Shown here piece by piece: positions 50,955 through 59,202 of a stretch of DNA of 64,000 nucleotides. The notes beneath the pieces are model-generated. The model did not search any database and was not told the origin of the DNA. It saw only the letters and a list, made by a program, of their open reading frames with translations. Every line of letters begins with the position of its first letter. Position 1 is the stretch's first letter. A program made the position numbers and the translations under genes. The DNA lies in the NCBI GenBank assembly GCA_963707135.1, contig CAVPOY010000024.1, forward strand, positions 310,001 through 374,000, read 5' to 3'. This stretch comes from JBGSTR01 sp963707135. Lineage in GTDB: Bacteria; Pseudomonadota; Gammaproteobacteria; Chromatiales; Chromatiaceae.

Positions 50955-53900
50955 TTACCAGCCGCAGGTGCTGCCGCCCGTGCGGAGCCTGGTGACCTCC
51001 TCCCAGACGACCGGCGACACGCGGCCCTCGGACAGGTGCTCCTTCCAGTTGCGGCCGTCCTCGCCATTGCAGCTAACCTCTCGCCACTCGTCCCCGTGGC
51101 ACGACTGGCAGAGCTGGTTGCGGGCAACGCTCTGGTTGAGACTGCCGTCCGGGTTAGTGCCGGCGATGGCGCCGAGGAGCTCGATCTCCACCTGGTCCAT
51201 CATCTTACGCGAGGCCCGCCCCTTCATGGCGTGGGCCTGCCACTCGTCATCGCGCACTCTCACCTCGTCCGCCTCGTCGCCGTGGCAGTTCTGGCACATG
51301 TCGTCCACCGGACTGTGCTCGTCCGTGAAGGTGTGGGCCCAGCCGATGGCCGCATCCAGGTTGCCGCTCACCCGCGCGCCGTCGAAGCGCAGGTCGTCCA
51401 TGCGGCTGTGCACGCCCGACGCCGTTCACCTGGTGGCAGGCGCCGCACTTCAGCGGTCCGTGGGAGCCGTCGCTGTTCATGCTCGCCGCCTGGGCGTAGC
51501 TGGTGGTGTCGACACCCGGATTGCCGGGACCGTCATCCAGGCTTGGCGCCACCGGGTAGAGGCCGTGGATCGACTCGTGGCAGCCCTGGCAGGTGATGTC
51601 GCGGTGGCCGCGGGAGTAACGCATCAGGCCCGCCTTGCGCGGGTAGTTGAAGGGCGCGAAGGCGTTGATGTTGCCGCTCTGCTCGACGTACGGCGCCTCG
51701 TGGCAGTCCGCGCAGTGGGGCTCACCCGCCGCCAGCCAGTGGTCGCGCCCGTCGGTGGCCGCCGAGAAGGGCACCGGCACCGCGCTGGATTTGGTCAGCT
51801 TCGCCTGGGCGGCCGTCGACGCAGTCCGGCGTGGTGCAGAAGTCGAGGATGTTGACGCTGAAGTCCCCGTCGCCGTCGAAGGTGCCGCAGATCTGGAAGT
51901 CTGGTTTGCGGTTTCCGTCACAGTCCGGGCCGGGCGCCGAGGCACCGGTGGTGCAGCTGCGGTTGCCACTGGCCACCTCGATGGTGGCGACGTTGGCGTC
52001 CAGCTCGGGGCCAGCGCTACCGTCTAGGTACGCGCACAGACCCGGGTCCTCGCGCCAGATGCCCATGGTCTCCTCGGCGGTGCGGACCGCGCCGTCGATC
52101 GGGTTGGCGTCAGGGTCCCGCGGGTCCAGCCAGTCGATGGCCTGCTGGGTGCTGACGCCCACCGCGCCGGCGATGCGGTCCAGCGACGGCAGGGCGCGGA
52201 TGTTGGTGGCGCCGGGCCCGGGAACGTCGTGGACCAGGTCCACCATGTTCTCGTTCTTCCAGATCTCCTGGCTCAACTGGTTGTGGCAGTTGGTGCACCA
52301 AATGCCGCGCATGTCGCGCTCGCCGTCATGCTGCGCCTGGTTGCGGGCGACGTTGGTCTTGAGCCAGTTGCCGATGGCGTTGAGATGCTCCGGTGTCCCG
52401 GCGCCGTCCACGTCCTTGAAGGGGTTCGAGTGCACGTCGCGGCCGACGAAGCAGCCGCCAGAGCCGAGGCGGTTGTCGGTGGCTCGCATAGAAGTTGTCG
52501 CCGTCCTCGGTGATGGGGTAGCCGGCCATGTCGCCGTTGGAGCGGTGGGCCGGGTGGCAGCCCTGGCAGCCGCCGAAGCGCCCGAGGCTGTCGGTGAAGG
52601 CGATGGGACCGCCCTCGCCGGTGCCGCGGTGAGTGCGGTGGATGGCCTCCGACATGGGCATAATCAGCTTGCCGTTCGCGCCACCCTTGGTGGCCGACTT
52701 GACCTGGGCGATGACGTTGTCCGCGTGGCAGCGCTGGCAGAGCACCGTGGTGTCGCCGATGCGGGTGCTCTGGGCGAATACCGGGCGGCCGTTGTCGTCA
52801 GACAGGTCGGCGGCCAGTTCGTCGCACTCGTCTTGGTCGTCGCTGCAGGCCGGGTACTGGGCCAGGAACTTGGTCCCGTGGTTCTGGTCGTGCAGCCCGA
52901 GGATGCTGATGGCCGCGCTCTTCAGACGCGGGTACCAGTCGGAGTCAGCCGGGCTGGATGTTGTAGTAGGCCATCCAGAAGTCGTACTCCTGCTTGACCT
53001 TGGCCCAGACGTCCGGGTTATCGGTGTGAGGCGAGTTGGTTGCCCACGCTCGTTCGAGTGGCAGCGCTCGCAGTTGGGAATGTCGATGGGCGCGGTGCCG
53101 AATCCGACGACCGGCTGGCCGTTCTGCAGCACCGGCTGCGCCCATGCCGCCGGGGGCGCTCGGGGTCGTAACGGCGCAGCCGGGCCTTCATCGCCACGAA
53201 GGGCCGCACCGATTCCTCGAACATGGCGCCCGGATCGGCGAAGAAGTTGATGGAGTCCTCGAACGGCGTCAGCGGCAGGCCCAGGGCCTCCCAGATCCGC
53301 GGCGAGGTCAGGGTGATGGGCAGGTTCTCCAGCACCTTCATCTGGGTGTAGACGACCGTGCCCTCCTCGCCGGAGAAGGTCAGCACGTTGCCGTTGGAGG
53401 CACGTCCGCCGCAGTCGTTTGGCGCAATCGTTGGCCGTCACCGGGTTCGTTGGCAGGCCGTCGGGGTGGCTCACCGGCCCCATCGGGTGCAGCCCGGCAC
53501 CGCAGTCGACCGGGTACTCGACGTGCCCGGTCACGCCGAGGCGGATCTTGTCGCTTTCAGCCGTAGATTTGCTGGGATTGTGGCCCTCCAGGCCCTGGTA
53601 GATGTACAGGTGGTTCCAGACCGCGTTCCAGTAGTTGTCGGTGGGGTCGTTGAAGTCCCCGTCGCCGAGCATGGCGCCGGTCACGCCGTTCCAGTCTGGG
53701 GTTGCCGTCCTGGCCGGACAGCTTGAGCGAACCGTCGGCGTTCACCGCCGCCGAATCGGCCAGGGTGTTCCACATCAGCAGCGAGTTGCCCTCGACGGCG
53801 CTGATCAGCTGGGAGGTCTGTGTCACCACCTTGGGTCCCGGCTCGCGCGGCTGGGCCTCGTGCCAGTACTCCAGCACGTACTTCTGGAAGTTGCCGCTGC

Positions 53901-54250
53901 CGTCCAGGTCCGCGTCGCGCAGCACCGTCTGGCGGCCAAGGCCGTCCAGCCCTTCGATCGGGTCGCCCTCCAGCAGCTTGGCGAAGGCGCCCTGCCCCTT
54001 GCTCGCTCTGCTGGGTCTTGACCACCTGCGCCAGGATCGAGTTGTAGGGCGGCAGCACGCAGCAGTAGGCGAACTCGAACCCGGTGCAGTGCATGCCGAG
54101 CTCGTAGTTCATCATGATGTTGAACGTGTTCTTCGGCGGCGTGCTGTCGGCGGCCGACACCGCACCGGGCAGGCCGAGCGCCAGTGCCAGCCCGACGGCG
54201 GCGGTCAAGGATTGGTGTGACGGGCGCCGTTTGGCGCGGTGGCTTGACAT
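50955..54250 (-). pseudogene. Nine-heme c-type cytochrome (cytochrome A), broken by about nine frameshifts
   Basis: Joined across frames this is about 1,098 residues. The signal peptide (VGLALALGLPGAVSA) leads into NTFNIMMNYELGMHCTGFEF and VLPPYNSILAQVVK, the domain shared with the cytochrome at 56479-58878. Nine CxxCH heme sites follow in order: CERCH, CQRCH, CQGCH, CTNCH, CADCH, CQGCH, CGACH, CQNCH, CQSCH. A DGDGDFSVNILDF segment resembles a calcium loop. Frame changes lie near 54000, 53695, 53418, 53158, 53042, 52947, 52495, 51815 and 51425, mostly one extra base in a short run. Apart from these there are no stops and every heme motif is intact. Either the consensus is poor here or the gene has decayed very recently. 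If intact, it is an exported electron carrier. Confidence 0.85.
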
Positions 54251-54451
54251 GGAACCTTCCTCCGCCCCCTTACAGAAGGCGTCTGTTTGAGATTTTTTTG
54301 TGTCGCCGCACGCGTAAATCCCCTCCGCATGCGAACCCTGACGGCGTCCTGCAATATGCCGCCCCCGACGCTGGAAGCGCGGAATGCCCCGGCGCTAACA
54401 GACTTTTACCTCCATGGGAGATTCAGCGTAGAGAAAGTCAATGCGATTTCC

Positions 54452-54467
54452 CTTAAAGCTCCTTAAG
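54452..54467 (-). promoter_or_regulatory. Variant CTTAAG repeat upstream of cytochrome A
   Basis: On the minus strand CTTAAG-GAGC-TTTAAG: the same half-sites as the three boxes further right, but with a 4-base rather than 5-base spacer and without the GATAGKCT element nine bases on. A weaker or differently spaced regulator site. Confidence 0.45.
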
Positions 54468-54491
54468 AAAAGGGCGCAAAATTGGGTTTTA

Positions 54492-54505
54492 TTGACGCAG
54501 ATCAA
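54492..54505 (-). promoter_or_regulatory. FNR-like box upstream of cytochrome A
   Basis: TTGACGCAGATCAA matches TTGAT-N4-ATCAA in nine of ten positions. It is about 245 bases before the cytochrome A start. Confidence 0.6.
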
Positions 54506-54548
54506 TTTATCGCCGCGGGTCGCCCGCGTCGCTGATGCCCGGTACCAT

Positions 54549-55031
54549 CTAAATCTTCGGGTCCGGTTCCGCGCCGCCCTTGGCTCCCTCTTCGGGCGCG
54601 GGCACGTCAGGCTCTTTCACATGCAATTCGAGCCCGAGGAAGGCCGCAAGTACGCCGCGCATCTCCTGAGACACCGCCTCCGGATCGTCCGTGCTTACGC
54701 GCCGCTCGATGGACAGGCGCCGTTGCGGCGTCTCGTACTTGATCTTCAGCTTCATCGGGTTGTCGGTGGGGGCGGACTCGCCCTGCAGCACGAATCGCGT
54801 GGTCTCGGCCTGCAGGGCCTTCAGGATCTCGGCCCGCTGCTCGCCGGACAAGCTGACCGGGCGCGCTTCCCCTTTGATTTCCGCCTTGCACTCGGCGTCC
54901 GCGCACTCGAGCCGGTGCCTGGCGGATGTCCCGTCGGCACCCTTGTAGCTCACATAGATGTAGAGGTACTCGTCCGAGGCGAAGGCCGAGGTAGCGAGCA
55001 TCGCGGCGAGCACGGCAATGGCCTTTCTCAT
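54549..55031 (-). CDS. Small exported hypothetical protein
   Basis: Protein of 160 residues with a clear signal peptide (MRKAIAVLAAMLATSAFA, cleavage before SDEYL). The mature part begins EYLYIYVSYKGADGTSARHR, has a Cys pair (LECADAECKAEI) that may form a disulfide, and ends in a Pro/Glu/Gly-rich tail. I do not recognise a family. The ATG at 55031 is favoured by GGAG six bases upstream. It lies between the two small secreted-protein genes and cytochrome A on the same strand. Confidence 0.7.
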   Translation of the reverse strand: MRKAIAVLAAMLATSAFASDEYLYIYVSYKGADGTSARHRLECADAECKAEIKGEARPVSLSGEQRAEILKALQAETTRFVLQGESAPTDNPMKLKIKYETPQRRLSIERRVSTDDPEAVSQEMRGVLAAFLGLELHVKEPDVPAPEEGAKGGAEPDPKI

Positions 55032-55131
55032 GTGCTTCTCCATATAGGGAATCGTTTTCTGGCCCGCCGCCCAGCGGAAGGGAGCGGCGACAAGACGGAC
55101 GCGGAAATCGGCCAACGCAAAAGCGTATGCC

Positions 55132-55545
55132 CTACTTCAGGCAGTCCGGCAGGTGAAACTCCTCGGCAAGGTTGTAGCGCTCGTCGAAGACGCCGTCGCA
55201 ATCGCTGTCCCGGATCACATAATTGCCGCTGAGGTCCCACGCCTCCGCGGCCGGCGATTCCATGCTCCAGGCCCACAGCCGCCCGTTCGTGGTCATGCTG
55301 AAGACGCTGTCGCCCGAGATACCCGCGTACCGCAGGATGTGGGTCTCCTTGACCCCGTCACCGTCGCCGTCGCCTTCCTCCTGGCCCACGAGCAGGAACT
55401 GGCCGAGGTCGGGCGGCGCAAAAACGCCTGTCTGGACGGCGAGGACCTCCGAGCCGCCAAGCAGGATTGACGCAACCAGCGCCGCCCGCATCAGAGCGAC
55501 ACCTGCAGTCCGGTTGGAATCCTTGCGCATCATGGGTCGGGTCAC
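55132..55545 (-). CDS. Small exported protein with calcium-loop-like motif
   Basis: Protein of up to 137 residues: a signal-like helix (ALMRAALVASILLGGSEVLA), QEEGDGDGDGVKETHILRYAG and a C-terminal DSDCDGVFDERYNLAEEFHLPDC. Both acidic runs fit the DxDxDG pattern of EF-hand/dockerin-like calcium loops, and a similar stretch occurs in cytochrome A. No family is recognised. The start is uncertain between the GTG at 55545 and ATGs shortly after. A box of the shared regulator type lies 88-121 bases upstream. Confidence 0.65.
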   Translation of the reverse strand: MTRPMMRKDSNRTAGVALMRAALVASILLGGSEVLAVQTGVFAPPDLGQFLLVGQEEGDGDGDGVKETHILRYAGISGDSVFSMTTNGRLWAWSMESPAAEAWDLSGNYVIRDSDCDGVFDERYNLAEEFHLPDCLK

Positions 55546-55632
55546 TGCTCCGGTTTCGGAAGGTACGAATTTGAATGCTGAAACCGCATGAGTTGCCGCT
55601 CCAGCCAGCTCGGATCTTCAAGGAATGACGAA

Positions 55633-55666
55633 AGCCTACAAGAGCGAACCTTAAGGCATCCTGAAG
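55633..55666 (-). promoter_or_regulatory. Two-component regulator box and -10-like element (site 3)
   Basis: Minus strand: CTTCAG-GATGC-CTTAAG, then nine bases, then TGTAGGCT. Same geometry as sites 1 and 2. The -10-like element is 88 bases before the start of the gene at 55132-55545. Confidence 0.65.
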
Positions 55667-55788
55667 GACCCACGTTAGATCGAGGATCAGTGCTTGGGAC
55701 AGCGATAGCCCCCCAATTACCCGGAAGCGCGTTCGGTTCGTCTAGCCGAAGCGATTGCTTAGCCCGTCGTGTCGGACACCGAGGGACT

Positions 55789-56169
55789 TTAGGCCTCGAT
55801 GACCAGCCAATGCCTGCCGTCTCTATGTACCAGCGCGACCTTCGCGCCACACAAACCAAAGACTCCCTGCTCGATAATTTCGTCGAGACCGGTGCCGGCA
55901 GAAAAAGGGCTTTCGGGAAGCGCGGCACGGGTGAAGACGCGCTCGCGCCGAGCGCAAGGCGCGTCGTCCGCGGCCGCTGCCAGGCTCACCGTGACATAGC
56001 CGGCGAAGGTGGCGATCCGGACCCCGATCAGCCTGTCGGGCGGCGCCTTCCGGATGGCATCTAGCAACTGGTCCCCGATCAGGATGCTCGACGTCCGGTG
56101 AACCCAGGGATTTCGGCCTGTGGCCCGATGGACCGGCCGGCTCGGGGTTTCGTAGTGTGCATGAGTCAT
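55789..56169 (-). CDS. Hypothetical protein
   Basis: Protein of 126 residues from the ATG at 56169 (MTHAHYETPSRPVHRATGRN). The central part, SILIGDQLLDAIRKAPPDRLIGVRIATFAGYVTVSLAAAADD, could form a short hydrophobic strand or helix; the end GLCGAKVALVHRDGRHWLVIEA looks like a beta hairpin. No signal peptide and no known family. Support comes from a regulator-type promoter (site 2) placed correctly upstream and from its position inside the cytochrome locus. The frame also extends upstream to 56367, but without support. Confidence 0.5.
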   Translation of the reverse strand: MTHAHYETPSRPVHRATGRNPWVHRTSSILIGDQLLDAIRKAPPDRLIGVRIATFAGYVTVSLAAAADDAPCARRERVFTRAALPESPFSAGTGLDEIIEQGVFGLCGAKVALVHRDGRHWLVIEA

Positions 56170-56261
56170 GGCGGGGGCTCTTCGGTCAGAGGTAGGTGGG
56201 TGCCGGCACGCTGCCGCCGCCTGGCCCATCGCTCCGTCCGGATTGATCATTGGGTGACGCA

Positions 56262-56295
56262 AGACTATCGGATCCAAGCTTAAGAAGTCCTGAAG
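56262..56295 (-). promoter_or_regulatory. Two-component regulator box and -10-like element (site 2)
   Basis: Minus strand: CTTCAG-GACTT-CTTAAG, then nine bases, then GATAGTCT. The -10-like element is about 93 bases before the start at 56169. Confidence 0.65.
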
Positions 56296-56404
56296 GAGGT
56301 GGGCAGAGCCGACGAACTTGTGATCGCGCCGCGTAGATTCGATGAGTCTCCAACCGCAAGGGGACACCGGCGACAGGGCCGCCAGGGGTGGGAGTCCGGG
56401 CTCG

Positions 56405-56437
56405 AAAAAAGGCCCCGCCCTTTCGCCGGGCGGGGCC
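56405..56437 (-). terminator. Terminator of cytochrome B
   Basis: Perfect 10-bp stem GGCCCCGCCC (56411-56420) / GGGCGGGGCC (56428-56437), 7-base loop, followed on the minus strand by six T (A6 at 56405-56410). It lies 42 bases after the cytochrome B stop. Confidence 0.92.
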
Positions 56438-56478
56438 TTGAGATTGGCGCGGCTTCCCTGCCGCCGCGACGGGCGAGG

Positions 56479-58878
56479 CTAGCTGCCCGATCCGCCGTGA
56501 CAAAGGACGCAGCCGACCGGCTCGCCCTGCGCTACCGTGACCGTACGGCCCTCGTTGCGCAGGGTGCGATCGGTCGCCGCGCGGGACAGCACCGTACCCC
56601 GGGAGTTTTCCCGGCTCGTGCCGCCGTGGCACGCGAAGCAGGCCCGACGGTTGTTCTCAGCCACATCCTCGTGCCCGCCGTCGGAGAACCGCGTATCGCC
56701 GACCACGTGCATCCCGTGCGGTCCGTCCAGGGCATCCCCGTTGGACGGCTCCCACCCGGAACCGTGGCAGGTGCCGCACTCGATAATGGTGCCGGTATGA
56801 CCCTGCAATTGGGTCGCCGTGACATTGTCGTTGGCATTCGGATTGGCGTTCGGCCACTCGGCATGGGTCGCGCCATGACAGCCCTCGCACATGACACCGC
56901 CGTGACCCGTGCTTACGCGGTAGAGCTTGGGGTTGCCCGCGCCCGGATTGGCGAAGTCGGTACCCGGCTGCGCGAACACCGCAGGCACCACCGGCTCGGC
57001 GAAACGCTTGTTCGTCGGCACGATCGGCGTCGCTTTGGCGTCACCGGCAAGGAATGCCTGGCGCAGACGGATGCCATCGGTGTTACCCGAGGCGTCCGCC
57101 GTGTTGACGATCGTACCGGCCGCACCTGCCAAGTTGTCCCTGACGTCACCCGTGTGGCAGGAACCGCAGCCCGGCTCATTGGCCCAGGGAACCCGCGGTG
57201 TATCCGGGTTGGTGTAAAAGTCATCCGCCAGGATGAACGCTCCCGGGTTCGTCGGCGAGACGTCCCTCGAGAAATCGTCTCCGACCTGCGTCAGACTGCC
57301 ATGGCAGTCGCTGCAAAGCATGCCGCCGTTGAACATGGCGCCGCGCAGGCACTTGGTGTTCTTGCCTGGGTGGCACTGGTAGCAATTCTCCTCCAGCGCC
57401 GCCACGCGTCGATTCTGGTTTCTGATGGTCCCGTCCGCGGCCTGGTTGGGCGGCGGAATATTCGGGAAAAGGTCCTTGAACTGGCCGTGATGGTTATGCA
57501 TCACCCGCGAGTTGCTTTGGTGGGCCAGCTGGTTGCGCCCGTTGGCGACCGTGCCCGGCTCGCCGGCCAGAGGTCCGAGCTGGGCGAGGTCCAGAGCAGG
57601 CGTGTAGTGGCAGGTCTGGCAGACGACCGGCTGGTCCTTCTCCAGGGCCTTGTTCGACAGGCAGTTCTTCCAGCCGTTGGAGTTGGCCGGCAGACGAGCC
57701 GTAATGTTGCATCGGGCGGGGTCACCGGACGGCGTGACGTATTTCCTGCCGTGCCTGAGGTCGTGCAACCTTAGTATGTTGATGTCGGATGCATACTCGA
57801 CGCTGACCTTGGGCGGCATATTGCCGTCCGGGTCGTCGAGACTAACCGCAACGTCCAGACCCGCGTCCTTCAGTGCCTGGGTCGGAGCGCTGGTGCGGCT
57901 GTCCTGGACGTCGGCCGGGTCGGCGTGGCAATTGGCGCAGCTCGCCTCACCGGAGATCGGCAGTACGGTGTCGACGGTCGCTACTACGGTAGACCCCTCC
58001 TTCGCCTGGACCCGCACCATCGGGTAGGGGTTCTCTCGGCCGAAATCGTCGAACGCGGCAAACGGGATACCGGCGCCCTCGAACCAGTTAACCTCGTCGG
58101 CTACGTACCCGAACGGAAAATTCAGGAAAAACGGCTTGTCGACATAGTGCTCCCGGACGAGTGTCGACTTGTTTCCGGCATAGGTGGTGGCATAGGGGTC
58201 CGAGATGCCCGGCATCGTGTGCAGCACGGCCGTGAGTTCCTCGTCGCCGCTGTTGACCCGACCGTCCGCGCCGATGTAGAGGTCCTCGACGTTCGGGACC
58301 GGCAGTCCAACGTCGGCCGTCACATTGAATGGCGGCCCCGCCAGCGGGGTAAGGGTCACCGTCGGGTCGAAGGGGTTGAAGGCCGGGTAGAAGGGGTCGT
58401 AGGTACCCTTAGCCACCGTGTCCCAGAAATTGGTCTTGTAGGTTGTGCCGTCACCTTTCACGCCGTTGAAGATGTCCGTTCTCCGTCGCAGCGGGTCGTT
58501 AGGGTTGTTCGTGGCCGAGTAGAGCAGCCGGACGCCGGCCGGATTCAGCTCCGGCGATGCGCCCTTGCGCACGACCTGGGCGAGCATCGCCTGGAACGGC
58601 GGCAGGATGCTGGCAATACGGGTATCGAGGTCGCCGCAGTGCATGCCCAGATCGTTGATGGCCAGGATGCTGTAGTCGCCGTTCAGGACCTTGCCTCGCC
58701 GCTGAACGACGGTCGTGACCGGCGCGAGGGAATCCTGGCTGGTCGAGTTAATGGAAACGTTGGGCACGTCGGCGGCCAGGGGGCCTGTACCGACGCCCGC
58801 CAGGGTCAAGGCGAGCAGCAGGGATCGCTGGATGGGAACCCGCGCTGTCGTCGGAACGTTCAATTTAGATTTTGTCAT
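56479..58878 (-). CDS. Nine-heme c-type cytochrome (cytochrome B)
   Basis: Exported electron-transfer protein of 799 residues. An N-terminal signal (SLLLALTLAGVGTGPLAA) is followed by LAINDLGMHCGDLDTRIASI and LPPFQAMLAQVV, the domain shared with cytochrome A. Nine CxxCH heme sites lie at about residues 314, 420, 499, 522, 571, 664, 701, 747 and 790; the first 310 residues are heme-free. Several spare histidines (MHNHHGQF, HGMHVVGD) could be distal ligands. No membrane anchor or lipobox follows the signal, so it is periplasmic or secreted. Start at 58878 gives the signal peptide; the longer frame to 59082 adds none. Promoter site 1 lies 190-225 bases upstream, and a sensor/regulator pair is next on the same strand. 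Partner and electron acceptor unknown. Confidence 0.88.
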   Translation of the reverse strand: MTKSKLNVPTTARVPIQRSLLLALTLAGVGTGPLAADVPNVSINSTSQDSLAPVTTVVQRRGKVLNGDYSILAINDLGMHCGDLDTRIASILPPFQAMLAQVVRKGASPELNPAGVRLLYSATNNPNDPLRRRTDIFNGVKGDGTTYKTNFWDTVAKGTYDPFYPAFNPFDPTVTLTPLAGPPFNVTADVGLPVPNVEDLYIGADGRVNSGDEELTAVLHTMPGISDPYATTYAGNKSTLVREHYVDKPFFLNFPFGYVADEVNWFEGAGIPFAAFDDFGRENPYPMVRVQAKEGSTVVATVDTVLPISGEASCANCHADPADVQDSRTSAPTQALKDAGLDVAVSLDDPDGNMPPKVSVEYASDINILRLHDLRHGRKYVTPSGDPARCNITARLPANSNGWKNCLSNKALEKDQPVVCQTCHYTPALDLAQLGPLAGEPGTVANGRNQLAHQSNSRVMHNHHGQFKDLFPNIPPPNQAADGTIRNQNRRVAALEENCYQCHPGKNTKCLRGAMFNGGMLCSDCHGSLTQVGDDFSRDVSPTNPGAFILADDFYTNPDTPRVPWANEPGCGSCHTGDVRDNLAGAAGTIVNTADASGNTDGIRLRQAFLAGDAKATPIVPTNKRFAEPVVPAVFAQPGTDFANPGAGNPKLYRVSTGHGGVMCEGCHGATHAEWPNANPNANDNVTATQLQGHTGTIIECGTCHGSGWEPSNGDALDGPHGMHVVGDTRFSDGGHEDVAENNRRACFACHGGTSRENSRGTVLSRAATDRTLRNEGRTVTVAQGEPVGCVLCHGGSGS

Positions 58879-59068
58879 CAGGTCCGCTCTTATACGTCTA
58901 AGGTATCCCAACGCGTACGACGACGTCGTCGGGGGGGTGCTTCCTGGCCGGAACCTCCATTCGCCGGGTACCGCGGGCGATAGCCCGCCAGTGTCTCGGC
59001 GTGTTTCGAGCGGCGTCGTGCACGCGTGAAAAACGAGACGCGCGTCACGGGCATCGCCCGGCGCCGGG

Positions 59069-59102
59069 AGCCTATCGGACATTAGCTTAAGAAAACCTTA
59101 AG
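59069..59102 (-). promoter_or_regulatory. Two-component regulator box and -10-like element (site 1)
   Basis: Minus strand: perfect direct repeat CTTAAG-GTTTT-CTTAAG, then nine bases, then GATAGGCT. The repeat equals the PmrA-type box (CTTAAG-N5-CTTAAG). It lies between the two-component genes and cytochrome B, about 190 bases before the cytochrome start. Confidence 0.75.
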
Positions 59103-59202
59103 AAAACCCGCGCAGGCACATTTGTCTCCGACAGGCGACAGGTGCAAGGTCTCGACTGGGTCCGGTAGTGGCGGGGCCGCACGACGAAGGGAAAACGGCG
59201 GG

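Larger units (their letters stand above)
54251..54548. promoter_or_regulatory. Upstream region of cytochrome A
   Basis: A 298-base region holding the CTTAAG-type repeat at 54452-54467 and the FNR-like site at 54492-54505. It is notably richer in A+T than the surrounding coding DNA. Confidence 0.6.

Noticed and set aside
50955..54250. Programmed ribosomal frameshifting as the explanation for the broken cytochrome
   Set aside because: About nine shifts in both directions, without slippery heptamers or downstream structures, are not compatible with programmed shifting.
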